Shown one piece after another: positions 1-9,887 of a stretch of DNA of 64,000 nt (positions are counted from its first letter, which is position 1; every line of letters begins with the position of its first letter). Position numbers and translations under genes: made by a program. The notes below the pieces were generated by a model. It was not told the origin of the DNA. It ran no database searches and worked only from the letters and a program-made list of their open reading frames with translations. The stretch is from NCBI RefSeq assembly GCF_000350225.1, contig NW_005179260.1, positions 1-64,000 on the forward strand, read 5' to 3'. The DNA comes from Chondrus crispus (Eukaryota; Rhodophyta; Florideophyceae; Gigartinales; Gigartinaceae).

Positions 1-2799
1 CGTCGACGGCATCCAAATCCCGCCACAGTGAGCCCATCAACCAATTTCCTGCTGGTGAGCCCCTCACCCTCCGCTGCGCCGCCTCAGCCTGCGCCTCCTC
101 GCCCCACCTTGCCCCTTCCTACTGTCCAGGAACTCCTCCTCTGCCCTCTACGCTCGTCCCACATCTACTCCGCAATCCCCGCCCCCTGCCTCCACAGCCT
201 GACATTCCTTCTCATCAAGCTCGTCCGGGCTGCCGCCGCCACCACCGACCCTCAAGAGACACACCGCGCCTTCCTTCGCCTGCACATACTTCCCACGGCC
301 GTCCTCTGCCGCTCGTTTCGTGGCGAGCAGGGCTGGCGAACAAGGAAAGGGCAGCACCTCGCCCTTCGAGATCGCATTCGACGAGCGACTTCCGGCCTCT
401 ACTGGCCCCAGTTGTGGCACGAGGCCCTCGCCGCTCGACAACCTGAGCTGGACTGGGACGTAAGACACAGCAGACAGCGCCAGCGCTCTGACCCCGCCCG
501 TCGCCGCATCAGCCGCGCCATGGGCATGGCCGCCGACGCCCAATATGAACGAGCAATGCGCGCATTGACAGATAAACCGCTCCCCGACCTCCAAGAAGAG
601 ACCACGCGCACTTCCCTAACCGCCCTTCATCCTACACCCGCTGTACCCACACAAGCACTCTCTTGAACCGACCTCCCTCCGACTCCAGACATCACCGAAG
701 GCCAAGTACTACGTGCTGCTCGATCTCTCAATCCCACGTCCGCAGCCGGGCCAGATCGCCTCTCGCCCCGCCTGCTGCAGCTGCTCGCTCGCACGACCGT
801 CACTCCCGAGGCCGGAGTTACCGGTCTTTCGGCCCTCACCCGCCTGGTGCGGCGACTCGCCCGAGGCGATATCCCGGATAACACAGCCCCCCTCCTGGCT
901 GCGTCAACCCTGATCCCTCTCCAGCCGCGCCCCGGGAAGCTCCGCCCCATTGCCGTGGGGCAGGCACTTCGCCGCCTCGTAACAAAGGTCCTTCTCCCCG
1001 CCGCAATTGATGATACCCGCGATCGCCTGGCCCCGGAACAGCTCGCCAATAGCTTCCCATCGGGAATGGACGCCATTGTCCATGATTGTCGTATGCTCCT
1101 GGCGCGACACGGTCGCAACCCCCGGTCGCAACCCCAATACGTGCTCGTCTCTGTTGACGCACAAAACGCGTTCAACAGCTTTAGCCGTCAGTCTATGCTC
1201 AACCGTCTCACTCTGGAAACGCCTAGCCTTGCCCACTTCCTCAACCTCATCTATCGCCGCACTGTTCCCGACCTCGTGCTACCGTCTTCCCCACGGGTCA
1301 TTCTTAAAAGTTGTGAAGGAACCCAACAGGGCGACCCTGCTGGAATGCTCCTTTTCTCTCTAGCGCTCCAACCACTTGTCCGCCACATCACCCGCGAATG
1401 CAGCCTCCTGCTCAACCGCTGGTACGCCGATGACGGTACACTAATTGGCACTATCCCGGAGGTTACAAAAGCACTCCGCATTCTTCACACATTTGGCCCC
1501 AGCATGGGATTCCGCATGAACATTTCTAAATGTCGCGCTTTCTGGCCCACAACTGAGCCGTCACTTCTCGAATCCCTCACCATGTCGTTCCCCTTACACG
1601 TCTCACAAGAAGGCGGAATTGCTCTTCTGGGCGCCCCGTTAGGCACAGATGAATTCATGAGGTCATTCTTAGAGGAAAAAATTGAGGTAGTGTCAAACTC
1701 CCTCACATTGCTCGACAGCATTCCCGATGCCCGTATACGTTTCCATTTGCATCGAGTATCAGGATCCGTGTGCCGCGTCGAGCATGTGTTCCGCCTAACA
1801 CCACCTCGCATTTCGCTCCCAAGCGCAATTCGGTTTGATCAAAGTCAAAAATCCGCCTACTCCCGGTTCAATCATGTCACGCTTTCTCCGTCCATATCTT
1901 CCCAGATTGGCCTCCCCTTCCGTTTGCGTGGTCATGGTTTCACGCCACTGGCCCCGTTTGTGCACGCATCTCACGCTGCAAGTTTAATTGAATCCGCAAA
2001 AGCACGCATTCGCGGACCTTCGAACCCTACAGTGCCATTTTACCGCGGAATGGCACGGAAGCATCTAGTGCATGTACTGCGCTCCTTGAACCCCGAGGTC
2101 GAAACCCGAGGGATCCTCGCTACGCATTCTAATCTGGGCCCCTTCGAACCGCAAGCTTTATTGGAACGACCCGAAAGAGTACATTTTACATTATATCAGG
2201 CGCTCCATGGAGCCTTTTCGCGCATGTATTGGGAAACGAGAGAGTGGGATCGACAGCCTAACCCAAACGATCATACGGCAGCCTCTGTACGCCGTCGCGC
2301 CCGCTACAACTCTCTAATTACTCCTGGTGCGGCCTCCTTCCTCTGCGCTCACCCATCTCTGACCTCGCGAGTTTCAAGTGCCGTGTGGTCCGTTATGCTT
2401 CGGCGACACCTCGACACGCCTGTGTACGACGATTCACGGCCCCCTCTACAATGCTCTCACTGTGGCCGCGCGATGGACAAACGTGGCGACCACGCCGCCA
2501 ACTGCAAACACGGGTATGGTGCCACTCACCGCCATAACATTGTCCGCAATACTCTGGCCCGCCAAGCGTTTCGGGCAGCCGGCCTCGCGTGCGACCGCGA
2601 AGTTCCATTTCTCATACCAGGCACGGCGCACCGCGCTGCTGACATTCTTGTCCAACCGTCCCCTCCAGCGGCTGGCGCCCTCCCAGACCGCCCTACAGCA
2701 TACGATGTCACGATTTGTAGTCCCTACACCGCTGCTAACATGAACTCAGCTGCTCGGTCTATTGCCGGCGCCGCTGAAGGAGCCCATACAAGAAAACTC
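1..2799 (+). pseudogene. RLE-type LINE reverse transcriptase ORF, 5' part (in-frame TGA; split by gypsy insertion)
   Basis: Frame 1 is open from the window edge to the LTR junction except for one TGA at 664-666. The main block (Met at 847) shows non-LTR reverse transcriptase motifs: VDAQNAFNS with the motif A Asp near residue 104, TQQGDPAG near 160, RWYADDG with the catalytic Asp pair near 195, and GFRMNISKC. Near 2449-2535 lies a CCHC-type zinc cluster (CSHCG...H...C) followed by RHN, then AADILV and YDVTI. In R2-, NeSL- and Dualen-like LINEs this CCHC plus RHN plus PD/D arrangement marks a restriction-like endonuclease that nicks the target for target-primed reverse transcription. The reading frame continues at 17878-18180 beyond the gypsy element. 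The start lies outside the window. The TGA and the insertion make this copy non-functional unless the stop is read through. Confidence 0.9.
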
Positions 2800-3979
2800 T
2801 GTAGTGCAATGCGCCTGTCGGGCAAAGACCGCGGTCCGATGGTCCAGCAAAAACAACAACAGCAACAAAAAGAAGAACTGCCGATGGCACAGCGCTACGG
2901 AGTGTCCGACTCTCCCTTCTCCGTTTAAACGAGCTTGCGACTCGTAGTAGCTCGGATCCTAATGGGGGGGGGGGCACAAAAAAATAGCCCGGCCCGGGAT
3001 CGGTGTGGTAAAAACTTGCGAAAAAATCTGCTCGACGAGTGTGGAGGGGGGCGCGTACGTAGGTACCCCGGTTCCACTGGGTTGTAAGGGCAATGCTCGT
3101 TGAGCTTCTTCGACACCTTGTAACGCGACAAGGCCTTCGACGGGGGCGTCGCAACGCAGCCCGACGGGATGAAATGAAAGTAGCAGCGCTACGTCAACCG
3201 TGCCGCCCGATGGCTCAAAACACCTACACCGGTTCGGTCGCAACCGACACCGATGGTACCAACACTGACTCGTAATACGACGGAGCCTTTCGAGGGAGAC
3301 GTCGTTACAACGGTCTCCGTCGGAAAATGGGTCACTGTAGCAGCGCTACGTCAACTGTGTTGCCCGATGGCTCGAAACACCTACACCGGTTCGGTCGCAA
3401 CCGAGGCCGAAGGCACCAACACAAGATAAGGGAAAAATAGGTAGAATTAGAGCTAGAAAAGGATAGGGAAATAAAGGAAAGAGAAAAGGGAACCCCGAGC
3501 GATAGAGGATGCCGTAGGCTTAGGTAAAAGGGAGCGTCTTGGTAGAGACGGACTTCGACCAAGGCGACATTCAATTCCGGCAACTCGGGTTCGATTGGGA
3601 AATAATGGGAAAAGGAATGGGACCCCCGAGCGCTGAAGGATGCCGTAGGCTTAGGTAAAAGGGAGCGTCTTGGTAGAGACGGACTTCGACCAAGGCGACA
3701 TTCAACTCCGGCAACTCGGGTTACCTTTACTGACTTGGTCGTCAGAGGGCTAAGGTATATATCGCCCCGCCGGAGCCAGTACAGTAGCTCGCGGCGCTAG
3801 ATCCTAGATCTAATCTAGTGTCAGCAAAATTAATACCAACTAATTAACTAAATAAAATAAAATAATTAAAAATTAAAACTGTGCAATTATTCACACGTGT
3901 GTCCCCCAAACCTGGACTACTCATATCCAAATGTTTCCCTTTCTTTTCACCCCCCTTTTCAGGTGCGTATTGCACTACA
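2800..3979 (-). repeat. 3' LTR of gypsy 1 (1180 bp)
   Basis: It matches 16826-17872 over its whole length with scattered differences. It is about 133 bp longer because a segment around 3488-3721 (including GATGCCGTAGGCTTAGG) is tandemly duplicated. Both LTRs contain an internal imperfect direct repeat of about 85 bp (3180-3263 and 3338-3421). A TATATAT stretch lies near 3753. Six G/A differences from the other LTR cluster at 2977-3026. Confidence 0.95.
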
Positions 3980-5622
3980 TATCCCCCTTCTGGGCGCTCT
4001 CTTGCAGCGGCTTCACTCCCTTGCTTCCCAACTTCTTCCTTTTTCTTCCGACCATCGGTCGCCGCTCGCGTGAGAGTAAGACGATCTCCATGTTTCCTTC
4101 ATCGGATCCCACTGTCGGACATACCGCCCGCGGTCGCCGCGATGTGGGCTTCTCACACACGCCTTCCATTCCTAACGACCTTCCTTCTATACCCCGACTT
4201 CCCCCGAACACCAACGTTCCTGAACCGGTCTTTCATCCCGATCTCCATCCTTCATCAGCCCCTTGTCGATACCCCTCACTAGCCGAACTCCAAGGCAAAT
4301 CCATGCGCGACTATCCCTTACTGTACGCGGCCACTCCTTGGTTTTCCGCCATCGACGTGCGCGACGTCACTAACATCGGGCGCGACTTTGCCGACGGTGC
4401 GGGGATGTTACCGGGTCACCTTCCCCTTCAAGCCATTTCCTCCTACGATTGGCGTGCCCGTGTCGCCATTACCCCTTCTATCCTGCGTCGTTCCTCCCCT
4501 CGTGGCCGACAGGGCCTATCCCTGCGGTTCATGGAAGCCGTTCTCGACCGCCTCGACCTATCCCTATCCGATGCCCTCATCCCTCCGTCCTTCGGATGTG
4601 ACACGTGGAAGTTTCGCACAGAGGGGGAGCGTGATTACCTTGACAACCTCCTCAGCTGGACGCGGGGTAACCCCGTGCTCGAGGCGGACCGCCTGTGGCA
4701 TAACCAACTGACGGTGACTAACGATGCCATGTCATACACGCGCGCAATCCTCCCCCTCAATTTCCAATATACGAAACGCGGGAACATCCCCTTCTTCCAG
4801 CATACGGTCCGATTCGAGCGTAAGATGAGATCGGACACGGGATATTTCCTAGCTTACCAAATGGTTGAGGCGGGGGAAATTGCTCGGTCACACTATCCCA
4901 ACCGGTACCAGCAACTCCCCTCGTGGTGGGGACAATTTGAGGTCTGCCAAGGGTTTTGGGCAGAGCTCGGTCCCATCCTTACCTACTTTGGAAGCCATCT
5001 CACTGATCCTCGTCACGGGTTGTGGGTTGTCTTTTTGACGGAGTGGTGCGTGAAGGTAGCCGCCACCTTGCTCTGGGAGGCGTACGATTGTTGGCGGCTT
5101 TGGTATCTTCCTCCGAAGCTCGTCGAGCTCATGTGCCTTTTGGACTATACTGTGCCCTTGGGCGGAGCAGACACCGACTTCGAACTGCACTTCTTACTCG
5201 AAAAGATCAATCAGATCGACTGGGATGTTGTTCCCCCTATCAACTCATCCCGATCCTTCGCGATGCGACGCCCGTCCTTTTCTCCCGGACGAAGTCACAG
5301 TGCGGCGGGTGACTTTGTCTGGTTCAACCCTTGGACATCCGCCTTGTGCTCTCCCTCCGAAGCGCGCCTCAGTCGCCAATTCGGCAACCAAGTTCCAACC
5401 CCTGACGTAGCTCCCATACGAGCCGTAGATCCCCGCGCAGACGACTTTTGCCCCCGACCGTCTGCTCCAGATTCCCATCTCCCTGCAGCCCCTGCTGCTG
5501 CTCCTCCTGCTGTCGATATCCCCTCGGCAGGGCATACCGAAACTCTGTCGGTTAGGGAAGCATTGTCTTCCCCACCGTCCCCATCAATTCCCAAAAAGAG
5601 CGACGGAGTCATTGACATCTAG
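3931..5622 (+). CDS. antisense ORF of gypsy 1, 563 aa, unknown function
   Basis: A long uninterrupted ORF runs on the strand opposite to gag-pol, between the 3' LTR and pol. The first Met (3931) lies inside the LTR; an internal Met at 4090 (MFPSSDPTVG) may be the true start, because the first 50 residues are hydrophobic and pyrimidine-encoded. The middle is rich in Trp, Tyr and Phe (for example WWGQFEV, LLWEAYDCWRLWYLP, near residues 330-400). The last 110 residues are Pro/Ser/Ala-rich and look disordered. No family is recognised. Opposite-strand frames here are broken into pieces of about 107 aa or less, so this frame is the coding candidate. It could be transcribed from the LTR in the antisense direction. 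Confidence 0.6.
   Translation: MFPFLFTPLFRCVLHYISPFWALSCSGFTPLLPNFFLFLPTIGRRSRESKTISMFPSSDPTVGHTARGRRDVGFSHTPSIPNDLPSIPRLPPNTNVPEPVFHPDLHPSSAPCRYPSLAELQGKSMRDYPLLYAATPWFSAIDVRDVTNIGRDFADGAGMLPGHLPLQAISSYDWRARVAITPSILRRSSPRGRQGLSLRFMEAVLDRLDLSLSDALIPPSFGCDTWKFRTEGERDYLDNLLSWTRGNPVLEADRLWHNQLTVTNDAMSYTRAILPLNFQYTKRGNIPFFQHTVRFERKMRSDTGYFLAYQMVEAGEIARSHYPNRYQQLPSWWGQFEVCQGFWAELGPILTYFGSHLTDPRHGLWVVFLTEWCVKVAATLLWEAYDCWRLWYLPPKLVELMCLLDYTVPLGGADTDFELHFLLEKINQIDWDVVPPINSSRSFAMRRPSFSPGRSHSAAGDFVWFNPWTSALCSPSEARLSRQFGNQVPTPDVAPIRAVDPRADDFCPRPSAPDSHLPAAPAAAPPAVDIPSAGHTETLSVREALSSPPSPSIPKKSDGVIDI
3980..3993 (-). other. polypurine tract of gypsy 1
   Basis: The minus strand directly upstream of the 3' LTR reads AGAAGGGGGATA, a purine run in the position used to prime plus-strand DNA synthesis. 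Confidence 0.6.
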
Positions 5623-8114
5623 TGCACATTGCTCCGCGCTCATGGCATCGAAGGTGAAGCTCTTCAAGGGCTTCCCTCGATGATCTGCGAGCCCTTGCTC
5701 GACTCGTTATCTCACTCCCGAAGGAAAAATCCTTGGGTGTGCCGCCCCAATGACCTGCCGCTTAGAGCGACTTCTCCGTGATCCGTTCTCGGATTATTAC
5801 CCGTTTGGGGTGACGTCTGGTTATTGAAGTCATCCTGTACCTTTTGAATAATAAAATGAATCACCTGCGTATCCCCCGTTACCTTCACTTTCCTCCTCTT
5901 TTTTTTCTCTTTTTTTTGTATGCGTCCCGCCTCTGCGGTCGCATCCCCATTTTGCCATTTCCTTCTCTTTTTCCTCGTCACATTTCCCTCCTCTTTCTCA
6001 CACGTTCTCCTTCTGCCATCCTCCCATCACAGCGTGCGTCTCCCATTTTCCTCCTCATTCTCCCAAATTGCCCTTTTTGTGTGAGGCTGTCCTCACACGG
6101 TTCTCATAAAAAATATAGTTGGGTCGACGCCATACGAGCGACGTCATCCCTAAACTGTTATCGCGACGCCACCGTAGACGTCCGTTATCACGGTCAACAA
6201 AGTGGTAGGGGGGTTTTGAGGTTCACGAAAAATATGGTTCGTTATCACCCTGCCTGACCCGTTCGGTCGCGCTCGCTTGAGTCGGTTATTTCCGACACCG
6301 AGTTCTACTGTACGGTCCCCGTAGTGCCAAACGATAGCGTTGCTTCTCAATGTCCATGGAAAGTTACACCCTCGTTGCAGTTTCAGATGAGTCGCCCGTT
6401 TCCATTTTTTTCATTCGCACCACATGGCGAGATCGTCCGGAGCTTGTCACCATGCGTAATCAACTCAGTCATAGCAGCGGTCCCGTCTACGATTGTTGTC
6501 ACGGCAGACATGTCGAATTCCTCTCCTCCTTTGTTTGCGTGTGCTGAAAGTGAACTGTTGCGTGCGAATTCCCCTGTGTTCCGCGCATATCAATGTTCTC
6601 TCCCTTCCCCTTTTCCTAGTGTAAATTGGGAACCGGAAACCATCCTGCAAATGAACGCGAGACTTACTGCTTCCTCCAAATGGAAATTCGCGATCCACAA
6701 CTGAGGGGGTGTTTTGCACATGATTTTCACGATCCGTGGAGACCACCTTCACAGACTGTCGTCGACAGCGGAACGTGCGACATTACGTTCTCTTTTTCTT
6801 CTTTTTTTCTTCTTCGCCCCGTTAGATTCCTCGAGACAATTCCTGTCGATTTCCCCCTGCAGTAGTTGCGGACTCCCGCAACTCGTCATTTGTCGCCTGA
6901 GGCCTGCTTAGTCGTGCAATAAAAATATTAATAGGGGCGGTGATGGCGGGGTGTGGGGACAAGAACCTCATTCTTTTCCTCGTTCGGTTGTCGTGCGACC
7001 GAGGCCACTGGTGTCCACAAAACGTTAACAGAAATCTGTGGCCATTGTTCTAATCTCCCCCGCGTCGACACTGCAACAATAAAAAGATTCATAAAGGGCG
7101 TCGGAGCTCGTATCACTTCATGACATTCCTGTCTTTGACGTATACGATCTTCTTCGTACGAGGTGCCACGAAATGTGACCTCCTCGACGGGGTTCTGTTC
7201 TCGCGCAGGCTTTAGAGCCTACAGTACCAAATCGTCGATACTTGGTGAAGACCTTGCCAGGGTTACTCGCCATTTGCACACCGTCCTCGTTTTCGGTAGT
7301 CGTGTCCGTCTTCCTCGCGTGTCCACGAAACATTTGTTCTTCTATACGCGAGCCATCGTTTCCCTTCGGCGAGCGCCGTCCTGCTCTCGCGATCGGATGC
7401 TGTACTTTGATGTGTGTCTTATCGATGGTTCCTGCTCATTCCCAGAAGGAAAAATAGTAACAAAGGGAGTCGCGACGGAATTGAAGTTGGGTACAATGTC
7501 GACGGGCATCCTTCACGATTTCCAACACGTCCTTCCACGACGCGGATCGTACTGTCAGCTTTGTACCCGTCGGGTCTTTCTCTTGATCGTCCTTCGCGCA
7601 TCTCGGCGAGTCATCCCCCTCGTTCTGGGTCCCGGTTGAGCCCCCTCTTGATCGTAACATGTCGGCTGACCGGCGTCCGTAGTGTGAGGTGGGGTGGGGT
7701 CACATCTAGGAGGTGACAAAACAAAATAGAAAGCAAACCCAAAACAAAAACACTGACAAAACAAAAGAGATAAGCGCGATCGGATGACGTTGTCTCGACA
7801 GAGGCAACGTTCGTCGTGGTCGCGAACCGTGTGCAGCTCACTTATCCCAAAAAGGCTCAGCGTCCCATGCGCTCGACCGCGTCGCTTTCTCCTTAAAATT
7901 AATTGAAAATTACGAGCGGTGTCCTGTGTTCCACTTGGGCATCGCGACACTTGTCGATATTTGTGGGGTGTTGTTGCTGTGTACTCGGGGAGGTCCCGCG
8001 GCTTACGCGGTGGGCCATCCAACAACAACTACCTGCCCTTCGGACTCTCCCCTCGTATCGTGGTGCGTCTCTTCACCCTCAAGAGGTACGCCTCCCGTTG
8101 TGACACACCCTTCA
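5623..8114. other. gypsy 1 internal spacer, no convincing gene
   Basis: Only short, mutually overlapping ORFs are present. There are pyrimidine-rich tracts on the plus strand (about 5880-5990 and 6790-6830) and a T-rich tract ending in CTAG on the minus strand (about 7705-7760) that resemble 3' splice regions. I assign no coding function. Confidence 0.5.
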
Positions 8115-9311
8115 TCAACAAAAAACCTTGATCACCCACCTACTACTATTAAGCAAACAGCTCAGCTCTTTCATCAGCTCTGTCCTGATAAGCAGTCGAC
8201 AAATGTTCTCGAAAAAATATCTCTCCTTCGCCTCGCCATCCTCGGGGCCCTGATATTCAACAACTACTTCCATCACATCCCTCCCTTTCCGGTAGCTATC
8301 AACCAGCTTCCGACACCAGTGCTTTTCCCAGCTAGGGCCATCCACCTGGCCTGTTTCAAAGACTGCGAAATGATGCGTAAGATCCTGAAGACTTACCCCT
8401 TGACTTTCCCTGTTCGCCACATCTCGAATTTCAACCAACCCTACACTGTTCATCTGCATCGCATACTTTCTTGCGATGTCAACTTCGTCCGTTCCCCACA
8501 GATCCCTCAACACTCCCAGAAGGATCATATCCTGTTTCTTCATTACACACAATGCCCGGTGCATGTCCGCGAAACACGAAGATTCTTCGCTGTCACGTGA
8601 GTCCAGAAACTGTAACGAAGAGCGGAGCATTGCGTAGAGCGATTCGTACCCGCCCCTTCCTTTCTGCGCGCCGATTGCCCCACTCCCTTTACTCTCTTTG
8701 ATCGTCTTCAGGTACCGCGTCCACAACTTTGGTAGGTCCCCGGTACGAGCCCCTCTTGATTGTTTCACATTGACTCCTGCTACATTCAGAGCCAATGGTA
8801 GTCCCGCACACATGGCAAGAATCTCCCCAAACGCCTCTCTCGATATTGGATCTTCTACTTCACCACGCGATGCCTCACTCGCATGAATCAGCATGTCGTA
8901 CGCATTGCGCCCTTCTCTCGCCTCAAACTTAACTTGCACCCCCAGATCTATGAGCGTCGGATCCCTTGTAGAGTACAAAACCCTGCTTGCAGGCTCACCA
9001 TTTCGCACTGCCGTGCTGGCAAGGCTGGACAGTTTTAGCAGAATCCCCTCGTCATTGCTGTTGCGCGACCAGGCATCATCGAAGATGAACAGACATCGAC
9101 GACCTGAAAACCAAGCTTGATCCCCTGTTAGCACCTCTTCCACCTCGGCCAGATTGGACAGCTTGTCCACTTCTTCACGTCCTCTAGAGATGCAGACAGC
9201 ATGGCAGAATCGTTGCTTCAGCTCTGCCCCTCTGGCGTCTTGCCTTAGAGTCGAAAAATACCCCCCGTTCGTAAAGCGCGTGTGTAGTGCCTCATCTCCT
9301 TCTGGCTCCAT
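8115..9311 (-). CDS. NB-ARC (STAND NTPase) ORF carried by gypsy 1, truncated
   Basis: The 398-aa frame shows NB-ARC signatures in order: ALHTRF...GGYFSTL near residues 8-22, a kinase-2/Walker B block CLFIFDDAW at 73-81, SRVLYSTRD (RNBS-B) at 109-117, and CAGLPLAL at 168-175. After that comes helical sequence and YFFENICRLLI...LLNSSRW near the end. That tail resembles the stretch before WD40 repeats in APAF-like NB-ARC proteins. No P-loop GxGGxGKT is visible: the frame runs upstream only to a TGA at about 9426, and a helical stretch in another frame (TLGTRPRTAEVRQQVYEK, about 9535-9470) precedes it. No repeat domain follows. It sits between pol and the 3' LTR, the place where retroviral env would be, in the same orientation as pol. 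A captured, partly decayed host signalling gene is the likeliest origin. Confidence 0.75.
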   Translation of the reverse strand: MEPEGDEALHTRFTNGGYFSTLRQDARGAELKQRFCHAVCISRGREEVDKLSNLAEVEEVLTGDQAWFSGRRCLFIFDDAWSRNSNDEGILLKLSSLASTAVRNGEPASRVLYSTRDPTLIDLGVQVKFEAREGRNAYDMLIHASEASRGEVEDPISREAFGEILAMCAGLPLALNVAGVNVKQSRGARTGDLPKLWTRYLKTIKESKGSGAIGAQKGRGGYESLYAMLRSSLQFLDSRDSEESSCFADMHRALCVMKKQDMILLGVLRDLWGTDEVDIARKYAMQMNSVGLVEIRDVANRESQGVSLQDLTHHFAVFETGQVDGPSWEKHWCRKLVDSYRKGRDVMEVVVEYQGPEDGEAKERYFFENICRLLIRTELMKELSCLLNSSRWVIKVFC

Positions 9312-9531
9312 CCACGACGTAGGAACACCCGTCGTAGAGTCATGTTCTCCTACGTCTCTTAGCTCCTCCTCGGCCTTGCCCTGAATGGTGAGAATCCCGC
9401 GACGCGGGCGTCGGCCGTAACCTTGTCAAAGGCGGAATTGATCTCCAAGATCATCGCTTCTTCAATGTCCTTCTTGGACTTCTCATAGACTTGCTGACGG
9501 ACCTCCGCCGTGCGGGGTCGTGTCCCTAACG

Positions 9532-9600
9532 TCTCAAAAATAAAATAAAATAGAACAACACAAAAGCATTCACAAATAAAACAAAAACGAGACCGAACAG
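9532..9600 (-). promoter_or_regulatory. T-rich 3' splice-site-like tract before the NB-ARC segment
   Basis: On the minus strand a long T-rich run with few purines ends in TTTTTGAG just before the coding-like stretch leading into the NB-ARC frame. A similar tract ending in CGCAG precedes gag. Together they suggest, without proof, that the downstream ORF is reached by splicing. Confidence 0.35.
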
Positions 9601-9887
9601 ATATGAAGGTAAGAGTGAAGGAGGTGGACTTTCCAGTCTATGTCCCCGTTCTTCCAGCGTTCTTTTCTCGCTTGGCACATCGTTACGCGACTTCCGACCT
9701 GAGTATCTCATCACAACGCTCATCCTACTCGTGCGCGCGCTGCGTCTACTTGCGGGATGGCTGTCTGAAGGCCCCTCACCTGGTTCGTTCCATCTCATCA
9801 TTCTCCGTTTCTCGACCCTCAGGTCGGCTCGCTATGCCCCGCGCGGATTACCGCACTGACACTGACATGTGAAATTCTTGGTTACCA

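Noticed and set aside
627..1175. Minus-strand ORFs opposite the LINE
   Set aside because: They lie opposite clear reverse-transcriptase coding sequence and have no motifs; GC-rich third positions create stop-poor shadows.
7926..8600. 224-aa plus-strand ORF
   Set aside because: It overlaps the NB-ARC frame on the other strand and shows no recognisable domain.
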